A stretch of DNA of 64,000 bases, taken from contig CM034546.1 in NCBI GenBank assembly GCA_020055645.1, positions 85,374,001 through 85,438,000 of the forward strand, given 5' to 3'. The DNA is from Tomocerus qinae. Its lineage: Eukaryota > Arthropoda > Collembola > Entomobryomorpha > Tomoceridae. The translations under genes were made by a program, and so were the position numbers. Below, piece by piece: positions 35,301 through 44,386 of this stretch. Position 1 is the first letter of the stretch, and each line of letters starts with the position of its first letter. Below the pieces are notes generated by a model that was not told the origin of the DNA, searched no databases, and saw only the letters and a list, made by a program, of their open reading frames with translations.

Positions 35301-37661
35301 GTTGATTTGAGTTTTGCAGAATTTCCTGAAATAATTACGAAGCGGAAGATTTTGTCTTACACTCAGCAAATATTTGACCCACTCGGCTTACTCTGTCCTG
35401 TTATAGTTTGTCCCAGGAAAATGCTTCAAGATATGTGGACTGACAAGACTGGATGGGATGACGAGTTAAGTGACAACTGGAAAATTCGTTTTCAAAATTG
35501 GTTTAACGAATTACACCATTTGAAGAGGATTCTGATTCCTAGAAATTTTACTGGAGGATTAGGATCACGTGAAAATTGGGAGTGTCATCTGTTTTGTGAT
35601 GCAAGTATGGATGCTTATGCTGCGGCTGTTTACCTTCGTTCACATGAGGAAGGTGAAGTTTCTGTCCAACTTGTACAAGCAAAATCGAGAGTGGCCCCTA
35701 TCAAGAAAATGACTATACCCCGACTCGAGTTGCTAGCCTGTACAATCGGAGCCAGATTAGTCAACTCAGTCATTAGTGCCTTGGAGATGAAAGATGTTCC
35801 CATTTTCTGTTGGAGTGATTCCTCTACCGCTCTCTCCTGGATTTGGAGAAATGACGATTGGGGAACGTTCGTAGGGAACAGAGTCCGAGAAATTTTAACA
35901 TTAACTCGGGCAGAAGACTGGAGACATATCCCTGGTGTAGAAAATCCCGCCGATTTGCCGTCCCGTGGTTGCAGCCCATCTCAATTAGCTGACTCGCGAT
36001 GGTGGGAGGGACCGGAATGGCTGAGAAGATCGCGAGAAGAATGGCCAGTGGAAGTTCCAGCTGTTAACGAAGAAGAAGTTCTAAGTGAAAAGAAAAAAGG
36101 AGCAACAGTATCAATGGTCATCGCTGAAGAAATAGCACCTTGGTATTTGATTACTTCAAGTTATTTTTCAAATATTCGAATTGTTGCGTGGATCAAGAGA
36201 TTCGTGAATAACTGCCGTGGGAAAACCGTTAGAAAAGGATTCCTTTCAGTAGAAGAAATCTTGGACGCCGACAAGACTGTGGTTAAACTTATTCAAAGAG
36301 AAGTTTTTCCAAAACATTGCGAAATCATCGAGGGTATTAGTGTTGAGAGAGACATGGAGGGAATCGTTCGTGTGAAAACCAAGCTTTTGAATCGTGAAGA
36401 TACACTTGGATTTCGCCTCCCTATGCTACTCCCTCACTCACACCCTGTTGTTGACCAGATCATAGAAGAAGAGCACAAGTGGCACGGACATTCAGGTGTA
36501 CAGTTCCTTATGGGCAAGCTTCGCGAAAAATATTGGATTTTGCAAGGCCGCAGAGCTATAAGGAAAATCGTGAAGAAGTGCACCACTTGTCGCCGATTTG
36601 ATGCAAAAAAGTTAAATGTAGTTCCAGCGCCACTCCCAGCAGATCGTGTTAAATCAGCTAAAGTTTTTGAAGCGGTTGGTGTAGATTTGGCTGGACCGTT
36701 GGTGCTAAAAGATAAAAAGAAAATTTGGATTCTCATCGTTACCTGCGCGGTTTACAGATGTGTGCATTTCGAATTAGTGGATTCGATTAGCACTGAAGTT
36801 TTTCTCGCCGCTTTTACAACATTTACGGAAATAAGAGGAAGACCTTCAGTTGTTTTTAGTGACAACGGCACGAACTTTGTCGGCGCTGTCACTGCCTTCA
36901 AGAAAATTAATTGGGAAAAAGTTACCAGAGACTGTGGGCTTCGTAAAATTCAGTGGAAGTTTAATCCCCCGTCTGGAGCTTGGTGGGGAGGCTGGTGGGA
37001 GCGTCTCATCAGATCCATGAAAGATTTACTGCGGAAAATCCTTGGAAATGGAAAAATTGGCGAAAATAAGTTGCGGAACTATTTAAGCAGTGTTGCAGCT
37101 TATATAAATGGCCGACCCCTCACTACAGTGACCGAAGACCCAGAAGACCTTATCCCATTGACACCTGCGATGTTCATGAACGAGATTCCGGCTGTAAGTT
37201 ACACGGATTTGGACTTTTTGAACACTAGAGATTATCAGACCTTGTATAGAGAGAGGAAGAATATTCTGGATGACTTCAAGATGCGATTTCGGAAAGAATA
37301 CCTATCGCAACTTGTGCAGCGCCAGAAAGAGAAGAAGATGTTCGAGCTTCGTGTTGGCGATGTTGTTCTTGTTGGAGATGACAACAAGAAAAGATGGCAA
37401 TGGATTCTTGCTAGGATTGTGGAGCTGATTCGGGGAAGAGACGGACATGTTCGAGTTGTACGAGTGAAAACTGCGACTGGATACCTTTTACGTCCGGTGC
37501 AAAGAATTTACCCGTTAGAAGTTTCGTCACCTAATGAATTTCCGTCCGAGGGAAGGGAGATCGTCAAAGTTGCCGAGCCGCTGGTCCCAGTGAATGAGGA
37601 ATTGGAAAAGAGTACTCGTTCCGGGAGAAAAGTGAAAGTCCCTAAGAGACTTAGTTATTAA
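32400..37661 (+). CDS. BEL/Pao gag-pol polyprotein, element 2 (1753 aa)
   Basis: The ATG at 32400 starts 'MDRLIATRTPLRASTTKT' and the frame runs unbroken to TAA at 37659. Order: gag with DUF1759-like core ('IKKFNGELLEWLSFWSQF'), three zinc knuckles ('CVFCTKPHESKEC', 'CFICLFFGHRSDQC', 'CPLCTKRHVIVMC'), protease 'YDPGSQ' (D485) and 'ILIGADMF', reverse transcriptase ('RPVFDASCKSGR', 'GVNCSPFLL', YVDN at 899-902), RNase H ('LFCDASMDAYAA', 'CWSDSSTALSWI'), integrase HHCC ('CTTCRRF') and D-D-E ('GVDLAGP', 'FSDNGTNF', 'WWERLI'). Proteins act in cytoplasmic particles to copy RNA and then integrate DNA. Clearly related to element 1, with the same YVDN departure from the usual YVDD. No envelope frame follows. 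Confidence 0.94.
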   Translation: MDRLIATRTPLRASTTKTVTRAEGELAKDQHDVETLQFLVDKLDDLMSNLKAIDTKIWSALLDADATEDEQEAEALSAEEYEDKIRLMKLKINKILEKEPSSPTASEYTAAESTVGMKRNYKLPKVQIKKFNGELLEWLSFWSQFQKIHDDPTLDASDKFQYLAQSMVQGTRARDVISRYPQTPENYPKAVEALKERFGNKKLLKQLYVRELHKLVLNRDFCRDSGKIAPMYDKLESHLHALESLGVTKDQTAVFLYPLVESSLPADVLIAWQRSSFYGSDGSLLNPPKSELDYLMDFLRKEVENEDQRALVRSGFSEPQKDKNKTSNKESKSQVQNKKKINSETDEDPPTVAGLFVGEKTKCCVFCTKPHESKECFKAQRMGLDEKRAVLQEKNHCFICLFFGHRSDQCKCHVRCPLCTKRHVIVMCPNLPAHKNSNSQNLVKENENVNTTSDYMACSSQVILGTLKAKLVKGNSAKEVRIFYDPGSQRNYITKKLAQDLNLQVISEEKLIHCLFGGVQTEPIRHQKFQVKLKNALGSGFTQLTVLDKEKICGEIPRMSRGPWMAELKQKKIWISDIGDTNPDIDILIGADMFARLLTGKKHQLKNGLTAIETLLGWILMGERHEYQKIESGSIGMTVIDMNISDSSVEQLWSLDTIGIRDPSESKSKIEKEAEARKHFLDTVTRCEDGRYAVSLPWVDGEQKIPNNMAIAEKRLISTTSKLQVQGKYEEYQKIFDSWLAEGIIEKVSESQVKDSCHYLPHRAVFKPSSVTTPIRPVFDASCKSGRAPSLNDCLEKGPNLLELIPSILMRFREKKIGVVSDIRKAFLMIEIKKEDRDFLRFLWWEDPVKKISRVYRHKRVVFGVNCSPFLLAAVIEFHLRSVDKQYQCVGEKLLRSLYVDNCVTSVDTVEEYENFKAEATRLMEEAKMELRMWQCTNKNDDLDTYGADSETSVLGLIWNFNTDIIKVDLSFAEFPEIITKRKILSYTQQIFDPLGLLCPVIVCPRKMLQDMWTDKTGWDDELSDNWKIRFQNWFNELHHLKRILIPRNFTGGLGSRENWECHLFCDASMDAYAAAVYLRSHEEGEVSVQLVQAKSRVAPIKKMTIPRLELLACTIGARLVNSVISALEMKDVPIFCWSDSSTALSWIWRNDDWGTFVGNRVREILTLTRAEDWRHIPGVENPADLPSRGCSPSQLADSRWWEGPEWLRRSREEWPVEVPAVNEEEVLSEKKKGATVSMVIAEEIAPWYLITSSYFSNIRIVAWIKRFVNNCRGKTVRKGFLSVEEILDADKTVVKLIQREVFPKHCEIIEGISVERDMEGIVRVKTKLLNREDTLGFRLPMLLPHSHPVVDQIIEEEHKWHGHSGVQFLMGKLREKYWILQGRRAIRKIVKKCTTCRRFDAKKLNVVPAPLPADRVKSAKVFEAVGVDLAGPLVLKDKKKIWILIVTCAVYRCVHFELVDSISTEVFLAAFTTFTEIRGRPSVVFSDNGTNFVGAVTAFKKINWEKVTRDCGLRKIQWKFNPPSGAWWGGWWERLIRSMKDLLRKILGNGKIGENKLRNYLSSVAAYINGRPLTTVTEDPEDLIPLTPAMFMNEIPAVSYTDLDFLNTRDYQTLYRERKNILDDFKMRFRKEYLSQLVQRQKEKKMFELRVGDVVLVGDDNKKRWQWILARIVELIRGRDGHVRVVRVKTATGYLLRPVQRIYPLEVSSPNEFPSEGREIVKVAEPLVPVNEELEKSTRSGRKVKVPKRLSY

Positions 37662-37751
37662 GTGCAGTGAAAGTGAATTCGTTACTTATTTCTTTTACTA
37701 TTTCATTTTATTTCATGATTTAATTGATTATTGTTTTTCTTTTGCTTCCAC

Positions 37752-37769
37752 AAAAGAAGGTGGGAGTGA
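37752..37769 (+). other. Polypurine tract, BEL element 2
   Basis: 'aaaagaaggtgggagtga' directly before the 3' LTR. Confidence 0.75.
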
Positions 37770-38190
37770 TGTTAAATGTAATATGTAGATTTAGTATGCG
37801 CACGCCATCTATTCATGCAATTCTATTTGGTGGCGCGCGTTACTTGTTACTTCTTTGTGTTAATTTTCTGTCTTGTTTTATCCTGTCATTTTTTATTCAG
37901 TCTGAGAGTAGAGCTCAACCGATCAAGTCGTAGAGTGAGTTTTCCCATGGTATGCGTACCTAACTGCTCTGTCGATAATTTATCATTTTCTGATTTTCTG
38001 TTTAATTTTGTGAATTAATTGTTCTGATTTAGTGTTAGCTGCGGCGAATAAATTACACCTAAATCTAGTTAATAGCAACTGTTCACAAAAACGATTATTT
38101 TGTTGGCATTGACCTATAGTTGATAGTTTAACAGTTAACTAACATTCGAACCGTTGATACTTTTATCGGGTAGATAATCGTCACTCAACA
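37770..38190 (+). repeat. 3' LTR of BEL element 2
   Basis: Same 421 bp as the 5' LTR with two transitions ('gttagctgcg' and 'cactcaaca'). Followed by the duplication 'attac'. Confidence 0.94.
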
Positions 38191-38295
38191 ATTACAATGG
38201 CAGCGAAACAGCGATCTGATAGAATTGAAAAATTGGACGGGGGCAACTTCAACCGTTGGAAATTTCAGCTGACTTTGTGTTTAAAATATAGATAG
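38191..38295 (+). pseudogene. Copia gag N-terminus, cut off after 32 codons
   Basis: The ATG at 38197 opens 'MAAKQRSDRIEKLDGGNF' and then 'NRWKFQLTLCLKYR', a copia-type gag N-terminus (the 'L.G.NF..WKF' pattern), and stops at 38293. With the BEL insertion removed, it continues directly from the copia leader at 31916. The rest of the copia element is not seen downstream. Confidence 0.65.
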
Positions 38296-38795
38296 ATTGG
38301 TAAAAAGTCTACGATTATATTATAAAACTGGGCCCCCAGTACTAATGCTGAATTTCAAAATGATTAGGTATATTAACTTTATTAACACAATGTTTAATTT
38401 TCGAAATAAGCCAATGTTTACTGATATTGTTATACTAGTTGAATCCTAGCACATAAAGTGTGCAAGAAAATGTTTAAATCAGTAAATTTCTAGCTACTGC
38501 GCATTGGCCAGAATTTAATGGACCGTTTATTGGACTCAGTCTAGTCCTTGCTCATTAATTACAATATATTATTACCCTTACTCATTAATTACAAAATGTT
38601 ACGGACAAATATACAAACCTTAATACAAGAATGGTGAAAAAATTCCATGCGCATATCCCACTTTATGTTTAAAAGATTATGTTTATGTAGAGTAAAGATT
38701 GATATTCGACTTCCTTGTTTTATAAAATATGCATTGTGGACGCACATAGTATTGTAACAAAAAACCGTCTCCCATGGTATAGATAGATAGATATA
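38296..38795. other. Intronic sequence without recognised features
   Basis: AT-rich; no supported gene or repeat. Confidence 0.35.
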
Positions 38796-39420
38796 GTGAA
38801 CTCAGCTAAGGGGCGAACCTGGCACTCAAAAGAAGTTAAGCAGGCCACCCATCACAGTAATAAAAACAATTCCGGGTCAAATGGAAAAGTTCCTAAACCA
38901 AAATATATTGACTCTGACAACTTGTATGCGCAAATGGATATCCCGTATATCGATTGTGACAACTTGTATACGCAAATGCATATCTCGTGCATCGATTGTG
39001 ACAACTTGTATACGCAAATGGACATTTTGTACATCCCATTAGCATGGTTTATTTTGATCAAACATTATCATGATTATTAATACATTACTATCCCTTATAT
39101 GGATAATAATGCGTTTGCATTTGTATTAATCTTTCACTTCATGTCAATAATCCATGCTATAAAAGAGCATGTACGAGATATCCATTTGCGTATACAAGTT
39201 GTCACTATCCACATAATTAATAAAAGTTATCCGGATACCAATGCTCTATGGCTGTCCGTTCATTTTTCCACACCAACCAATGATTTTGAGAGATTAGAGC
39301 ACGACTAGTGAACCCAGCTAAGGGGCGAACCTGGCACTCAAGAGAAATTAAGCAGGCCATCCATCACAGTAATAAAAACAATTCCGAGTCAAATGGAAAA
39401 GTTCCTAAACCAAAATAATA
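38796..39420 (+). repeat. Pair of 110-bp direct repeats around a small inverted minisatellite
   Basis: 'ctaaggggcgaacctggcac' with its following 90 bp occurs at 38807 and 39318 almost unchanged. Between them are three 42-bp units built on 'gacaacttgtatacgcaaat' (38917-39020) and one inverted unit 'atttgcgtatacaagttgtc' (39183-39205). A fragment also occurs at 8110. It may be two copies of one repeat flanking an insertion. Confidence 0.65.
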
Positions 39421-39956
39421 ACTGTAGATCGTAGTGTCCAATACAGGGAATAATAATAAAAGACTATTTTTAATAAACACCCCAGAATGTTCCCCTTTAA
39501 AATCAGAAAAATATGATTCCTGGTTGGAAAACGAATTGTCTTCTTTAGCTAATTATTTCCATTCAATCACCAATATAATCATCTTATGTGAATTGTTATT
39601 ATTATTATTGTTCTGATGTTATAATAATATATGAAGCAACTCATTTCGTTGGGGGGGGGTGGGGGCATGCGAACTTGCTTTTGTACTTTCAAGGAACGTG
39701 CATGTATTACGTTTATAGTTGATGGGAGGAGGCGATGTCCAAAAGAGTTACAGCTAGCACTTGCGCTACACGAGAGGGGGGTTTTACGTTACGTAATAAT
39801 TACGCAGGTTTCCTAGGCTCTCCTACCAAGACATAGATAGTCATGTATTTTTACGATTATATTATAGAATAATCTCTACAATAATTCACTTTTATGCCTA
39901 AATAAATACGGTTGTAGGTGAAATCGTCTGAAACATTTTCGACAATTGGCAATGGT

Positions 39957-40240
39957 GAACTCGATAATTACAATGTAGATCTCGATAATTACAAAGGTGA
40001 ACTCAATGTAGATCTCGATAATTACAAAGGTGAACTCAATGTAGATCTCGATAATTACAAAGGTGAACTCGATAATTACAATGTAGATCTCGATAATTAC
40101 AAAGGTGAACTCGATAATTACAATGTAGATCTCGATAATTACAAAGGTGAACTCGATAATTACAATGTAAATCTCGATAATTACAAAGGTGAACTCGATA
40201 ATTACAATGTAGATCTCGATAATAGCAATGGTGAACTCGA
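39957..40240 (+). repeat. 18-bp tandem array, left TIR
   Basis: About 16 units of 'ctcgataattacaatgtaga' / 'aattacaaaggtgaactcga' type, alternating in an 18+18 pattern. Open in one frame as a hexapeptide repeat LDNYNV / LDNYKG; that is a by-product of the 18-bp period and is not called as a gene. Confidence 0.9.
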
Positions 40241-40480
40241 TTAATTACAATGGTGATTCCTACAATGGAAAAGTAGAATTCGACAATGCTATGAGATATT
40301 TGTTAAGGAATGGTCTTCCACGTAGTCACTGCCCTTGGATTGCATTGAAGACATATTATTCATAATATGATTTAAGATAACCAAATTTAGGCTGAAACAT
40401 AACTTTAAATATAGCAGTCAACTATTCGTAGACGTTCTTTACGCCAGTTGCACTCTGAAAGCTGAACTGGAATCATCAAA

Positions 40481-40681
40481 ATGAGTGGTGTTACCTTTGT
40501 CGAATCACAAAGAGGAGGTAAAAAATTGGCCTATGGGGGTTACGTCTTAACTCCAATAATAGCGGCGTAGTTAGTTATTGGCGGTGTGAAAAGGCGAAAA
40601 TTTGTAACAGCAGAGCGATTTACAGCAAGGGTGGTGGTTTAGAAGTCTCAAGGGAACACACTCATGTACCAGATCCAGCAA
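40481..40681 (+). pseudogene. FLYWCH-type zinc-finger fragment
   Basis: From the ATG at 40481 the translation gives 'TFVESQRGGKKLAYGGYV', then after a 1-base frame loss near 40552 'SYWRCEKAKICNSRAIYS' and 'REHTHVPDPAR'. This supplies the aromatic, C-C and H-x-H ligands of a FLYWCH domain, a DNA-binding finger common in MULE transposases. A splice donor 'gcaag|gtaatt' follows. The frameshift makes it inactive. Confidence 0.65.
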
Positions 40682-40942
40682 GGTAATTATATTTAATATA
40701 ATTATTTTTTTAATAATATAAAATTTATGGCTATTTCACTTAGGACAATGTTTTTACCATAAGAATTAGGATTACAGAAACAATACATTGATCTAAGCTC
40801 AGGTATTAGCTTGCATGGGAGGTCTATGTCTATGATTGCATTGGCCTTCGTGTTCGTGCCTCAAAATGAGGTAAGAATAAAATTTTTAGAACTCGTTTCT
40901 GGAATTCCGGTCATTTGTTGAGAAACTCAAGAAAACAAGTGG

Positions 40943-41182
40943 TACTTAGCAGTGAAAAGAATAGATGCTGGTTTATGGAAGGTACCCAACAGTAAATACT
41001 CTGTATTAGACAGTAGAATTAGAAAAGTAATTGAAACTTACAATACTATTGACACTCAACGCTATTGTGCTGCAATAGCTCATTTACTTGATAGTTGTGA
41101 CAGAAAGATTATAAAAAGGAATAAAATTATTGCACAAGCTTCAGACGAAGACAGTAGTAAAGATGAGAATGAAGCCATATAA
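40943..41182 (+). pseudogene. Possible MULE protein C-terminal fragment
   Basis: An open stretch contains 'RIDAGLWKVPNSKYSVLDSR' and 'DTQRYCAAIAHLLDSCDRK', ending in an acidic tail at TAA 41180. No catalytic motif is visible. The assignment comes from position inside the FLYWCH element only. Confidence 0.4.
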
Positions 41183-41407
41183 TATGCATGGAATGTTTGT
41201 AAACATAAGAATTTGACTATGGAAGTTTGATTTTATATTGACTATGGTACCTTGAATTTAATAATAAGAAACACAAAACTGTTTAAAATTAAAAATTGAT
41301 AAATTAGTATTATAACTGATGGGAATTGAGCTGTTTATGTTAATATAATTGAAATAAAATCAAGATATAATAATAATATTTGTACCTCATTCGTAAATGT
41401 CGAATCA

Positions 41408-41630
41408 TGCTTTGTAATTATCGAACTCACCATTGTAATTATCGAGATCTAAATTGTAATTATCGAGATCACCTTTGTAATTATCGAGATCACCATTGTA
41501 ATTATCTAATTCACCATTGTAATTATCGAGATTGACATTGTAATTATCGAGATTGACATTGTAATTATCGAGATCACCTTTGTAATTATCGAGATCACCT
41601 TTGTAATTATCGAGATCACCTTTGTCAATT
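41408..41630 (-). repeat. 18-bp tandem array, right TIR (inverted)
   Basis: About 12 units of 'gtaattatcgagatcacctt', the reverse complement of the left array unit, directly inside the right terminus. Unit numbers differ from the left, so the arrays expanded or contracted independently. Confidence 0.9.
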
Positions 41631-41878
41631 GTCGAAAACGTTTCAGACGAATTCACCGGATACCATAAATACAGATAGAGAGATTATTAAAGTTAACACA
41701 ACCCGGTGCAGATCTCTATGGAAAATGAAAAGTAGTATGCGAGCTCACCAATGACGTCCCAAAGGATTTTAAATGGCAACCCCCCGAGGGGTGGCCTGAT
41801 TGTTCCGAAACCCCAATTGATTGATTTTATATGCCATTCCTTTTCAGTATATATATTTTCCTTGAAGTTAACAGCTAC

Positions 41879-42653
41879 GTCTGAATTATCCAAGGGAGAT
41901 AATTTTCAAATCCAAACGGAAATAAATATCGCATTGGTTGATGCATTTTTGAATTTGGCCAATCAGAGCACAGCATTTCATTTCAAAATTCTATATGATT
42001 TTCAAAAAGCATTCCCAGGGGAAATATTTATTGAAATACTGAACATTGAATTACAGACTGGTGATATAAGGAAATGCGGACTAACTTTTTAGCATGTATG
42101 AATACCATTAAAATCGTAAACTAAATTATTTGACATAGGGAGCATCTGCATGGTATGTAATCATATCATTTTGAATGCAATTACATGTATTTTATAAACA
42201 CTTATGTCATTCTAGAACAACAAAATTAGAAATCTATTATTGGACTATTTACACAACTACATAATACTTGGCACGTCAGCTATAATTATTTGTCCACCTT
42301 AAGAAATTTTTACCTGTACACAAAATGCTTTTGATATCTTGTAATTGTATTATTTCATAGGGTTGAGTACGCAATGAAATTGTATTAAAGCATAGGTTGA
42401 TAATAATAATATACTAAAATGTAAGTCCGCATTTCCCGGTATCGGAAGTCTGTAAATCAGAATTCATGTTGCATTGCAATAAATAGTTTTTATGATTTTG
42501 TAGTTTTGATGGAATAAATATTTCCCCTGGGAACGCTTTATGAAAATCATATAAAATTTTGATATGAAATGCTGTGTTCTGATTGGCCAATTTCAAAAAT
42601 GCATCGACCAATGAGAAGATTTGAAAATTATCTCCTTTGGATAATTCGGACAG
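41879..42653. mobile_element. Foldback MITE a
   Basis: The left arm (41879-42097, 'gtctgaattatccaagg' to 'aggaaatgcggactaac') and right arm (42417-42653, 'gtaagtccgcatttccc' to 'ataattcggac') are inverted, around a 319-bp loop. The arms share a core with foldback b. Confidence 0.75.
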
Positions 42654-42792
42654 TAAAGTGATGGGGCAAATATAGCTGGATCATAGGGCTTGTGCATAGC
42701 AGTGTGCAAAAATACATTAGAATACAATCCAAGCAGTGTTAGAATGTCATGGTTTCTGGTACCCCTACCTGAACCCAAGTTACTGCTACAAT

Positions 42793-43395
42793 TATCAATT
42801 GGAGACTTTTTTCAAATAATAACCGCAGTGAAAATCGCTTCTGATTGGTGGATGAATTTTTAAAATTGACCAATCAGAACATAGAATTCCATGGCAAAAT
42901 TTTACATGATTTTCATAAAGCATAATATTTATTGCAACACTGAACTTTGAACTACAGACTTGTGATAGGAAAATACGGACTAACACTTTTAGCGTCACCG
43001 CAAAATAATACACTGTACTCAACTCTATGGTGTAATTAAAATTATATTGGATTAACTTGAACAGTGAACTTGAAAGTGAAAAGGTTACAATAGATTATCA
43101 TAGTCTAACTAAATTACTTGATGATATAAATCTACCAAATCTACGAAGGTAGCGGGTAACCCCCTAGTGTATTAGTTTGCGATGATGCTAAAAGTGTTAG
43201 TCCGTATTTTCCTATCACATGTCTGTAGTTCAAAGTTCAGTGTTGCAATAAATATTTCCCTTGGAAATACTTTATGAAAATCAGATAAAATTTTGACATG
43301 GAATTCTGTGTTCTGATTGGCCAATTCTAAAAATGTATCCAACAATCAGAAGCGATTTTCACTGCGGTTATTATTTGGAAAAGTCCCCAATTGAT
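42793..43395. mobile_element. Foldback MITE b
   Basis: The left arm (42793-43008, 'caattggagactttttt' to 'aaaatacggactaacac') and right arm (43185-43395, 'gtgttagtccgtatttt' to 'cccaattgataatt') are inverted over about 210 bp, with a 176-bp loop. The ends 'accgcagtgaaaatcgcttc' and complement agree closely, so it is younger than a. Confidence 0.8.
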
Positions 43396-43595
43396 AATTA
43401 ATTGTAGCAGTATATTGCTTACCGACAATTGATGCATAACCTCCTATGGCCCAGTGACATTTGCGCATCCTTGTATGTTAGTCGTTACTTTCAATGAAAA
43501 TTGCATTTCTTTCTGTATCGTATACGGCGGAAGTTTCATAGACTTGTAAGTAAAACATCAGTGCTAGTGCTAATAATAATTGGTGTGACTTTTAG

Positions 43596-43778
43596 TCAGA
43601 ATGGCCCCGAGACACGAATTTGTTGCTGGCGTACACGATTTTATTGCTGGTGCTTCAGTATGTGTTCCCCATTATTGTTTTAATTTTTACGTACACAAGA
43701 ATTGCTATCATTGTCTGGGGAAAAGGACAAAGTGTCATACCCATCGATGGTCAACAAATGAGAAGACCGATTGGAAAG
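43596..43778 (+). CDS. GPCR exon 2 (end of ECL2, TM5, ICL3)
   Basis: Acceptor '...gacttttag' and donor 'ggaaag|gttagc', phase 0 at both ends, 61 residues (178-238). It encodes 'SEWPRDTNLLL', TM5 with the conserved proline P202 ('LQYVFPIIVLIFTYTRI') and the short third intracellular loop ending 'QQMRRPIGK'. The W-P after C-Y-E across the junction and 'FTYTRIAIIVWGK' fit neuropeptide receptors of the NPY/RYamide/tachykinin-like kind. Confidence 0.85.
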
Positions 43779-44091
43779 GTTAGCTACCTTGTCTTTTTAA
43801 ACCATGATTTTTTCTCCACATTAATATGGTAAGAATTTATTATATGAATTATGTAGGGTTCACAGATGGCAAATCGTCATTTCCAGTCCTCTGTCAATTT
43901 TTAATGAAATTGTTTATTTCTTTGTTCACCATTTGTTCAACTTGGTCCATTTCAGATAAATGATTTTCATTTTGTTGGTACATGAATCAATAAAAATATA
44001 GACCTTCTTTAAAAAGATAGTGTTTATTTTGAAATTTTGCAAGGCATTAATTAATTTGAGAATAATTTTGAATTTTGTGTTTTGGGTGTAG

Positions 44092-44255
44092 ACGGTGGTG
44101 ATGACATTTGCAGTGGTGGTGGGGTACACAGCAGCGTGGCTCCCATTGAATGCTTTCACAGTCATAGATCATATGTACAATCCTCCAGAGTCAGAGTGGA
44201 AGTTGTATATCTTCATCGGGTGCCATTTCATCGCCATGTCCCACACAACATACAA
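44092..44255 (+). CDS. GPCR exon 3 (TM6, ECL3, start of TM7)
   Basis: Acceptor 'gggtgtag|acg' and donor 'tacaa|gtatgt'. It begins in phase 0 and ends two bases into a codon. It encodes TM6 'TFAVVVGYTAAWLPLNAF' with the W254-L-P motif, ECL3, and TM7 'FIGCHFIAMSHTTY'. The split codon AA|C is the Asn of NPxxY. Confidence 0.87.
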
Positions 44256-44386
44256 GTATGTTCATTGACTAACATTTGTGTAGAAAAAATTAGTTTAGCT
44301 TAAAGTTCATTATTTCTTTAAATATTGAAACTTAAAGTTTGGGCTTAATTGAAATAGTTTATAACATATATAGATATAACGTAAAT

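Larger units (their letters stand above)
31917..38190 (+). mobile_element. BEL/Pao LTR retrotransposon, element 2 (intact)
   Basis: 6274 bp with two 421-bp LTRs differing at two bases, flanked by an exact 5-bp duplication 'attac' (31912-31916 and 38191-38195). It has a primer-binding site, one uninterrupted gag-pol frame and a polypurine tract. It is inserted one base before the gag start codon of a copia element. All visible parts are complete, so it is the most plausibly mobile element in the window. Confidence 0.95.
39917..41657 (+). mobile_element. MULE-like element with tandem-array TIRs and FLYWCH gene
   Basis: The outer ends 'ggtgaaatcgtctgaaacat' and, inverted, 'acgtttcagacgaattcacc' (41638-41657) bound 1741 bp. 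Each terminal repeat then becomes a tandem array of an 18-bp unit. The interior encodes a FLYWCH zinc finger and a second short frame, a combination seen in animal Mutator-like (Phantom-type) elements. No clear duplication at the flanks ('acggttgta' versus 'ggataccat'). The superfamily call rests on FLYWCH plus long TIRs. Confidence 0.6.
7975..43595 (+). other. GPCR intron 1, 35.6 kb, filled with transposons
   Basis: The donor is 'gag|gtacac' at 7974/7975 and the acceptor 'tgacttttag|tca' at 43595/43596, both phase 0. Joining the exons gives a continuous ECL2-to-TM5 sequence with no gap expected from family topology. All elements between 8621 and 43395 listed here lie inside this intron. Confidence 0.75.

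Noticed and set aside
39918-40244. 108-codon LDNYNV/LDNYKG protein
   Set aside because: An 18-bp tandem array is open in frame by periodicity; it lies in a terminal inverted repeat and the inverted array on the other side gives the same peptide.
43501-43783. Alternative short frames around GPCR exon 2
   Set aside because: Only the frame starting at 43596 in phase 0 gives TM5 and joins exons 1 and 3 in frame.
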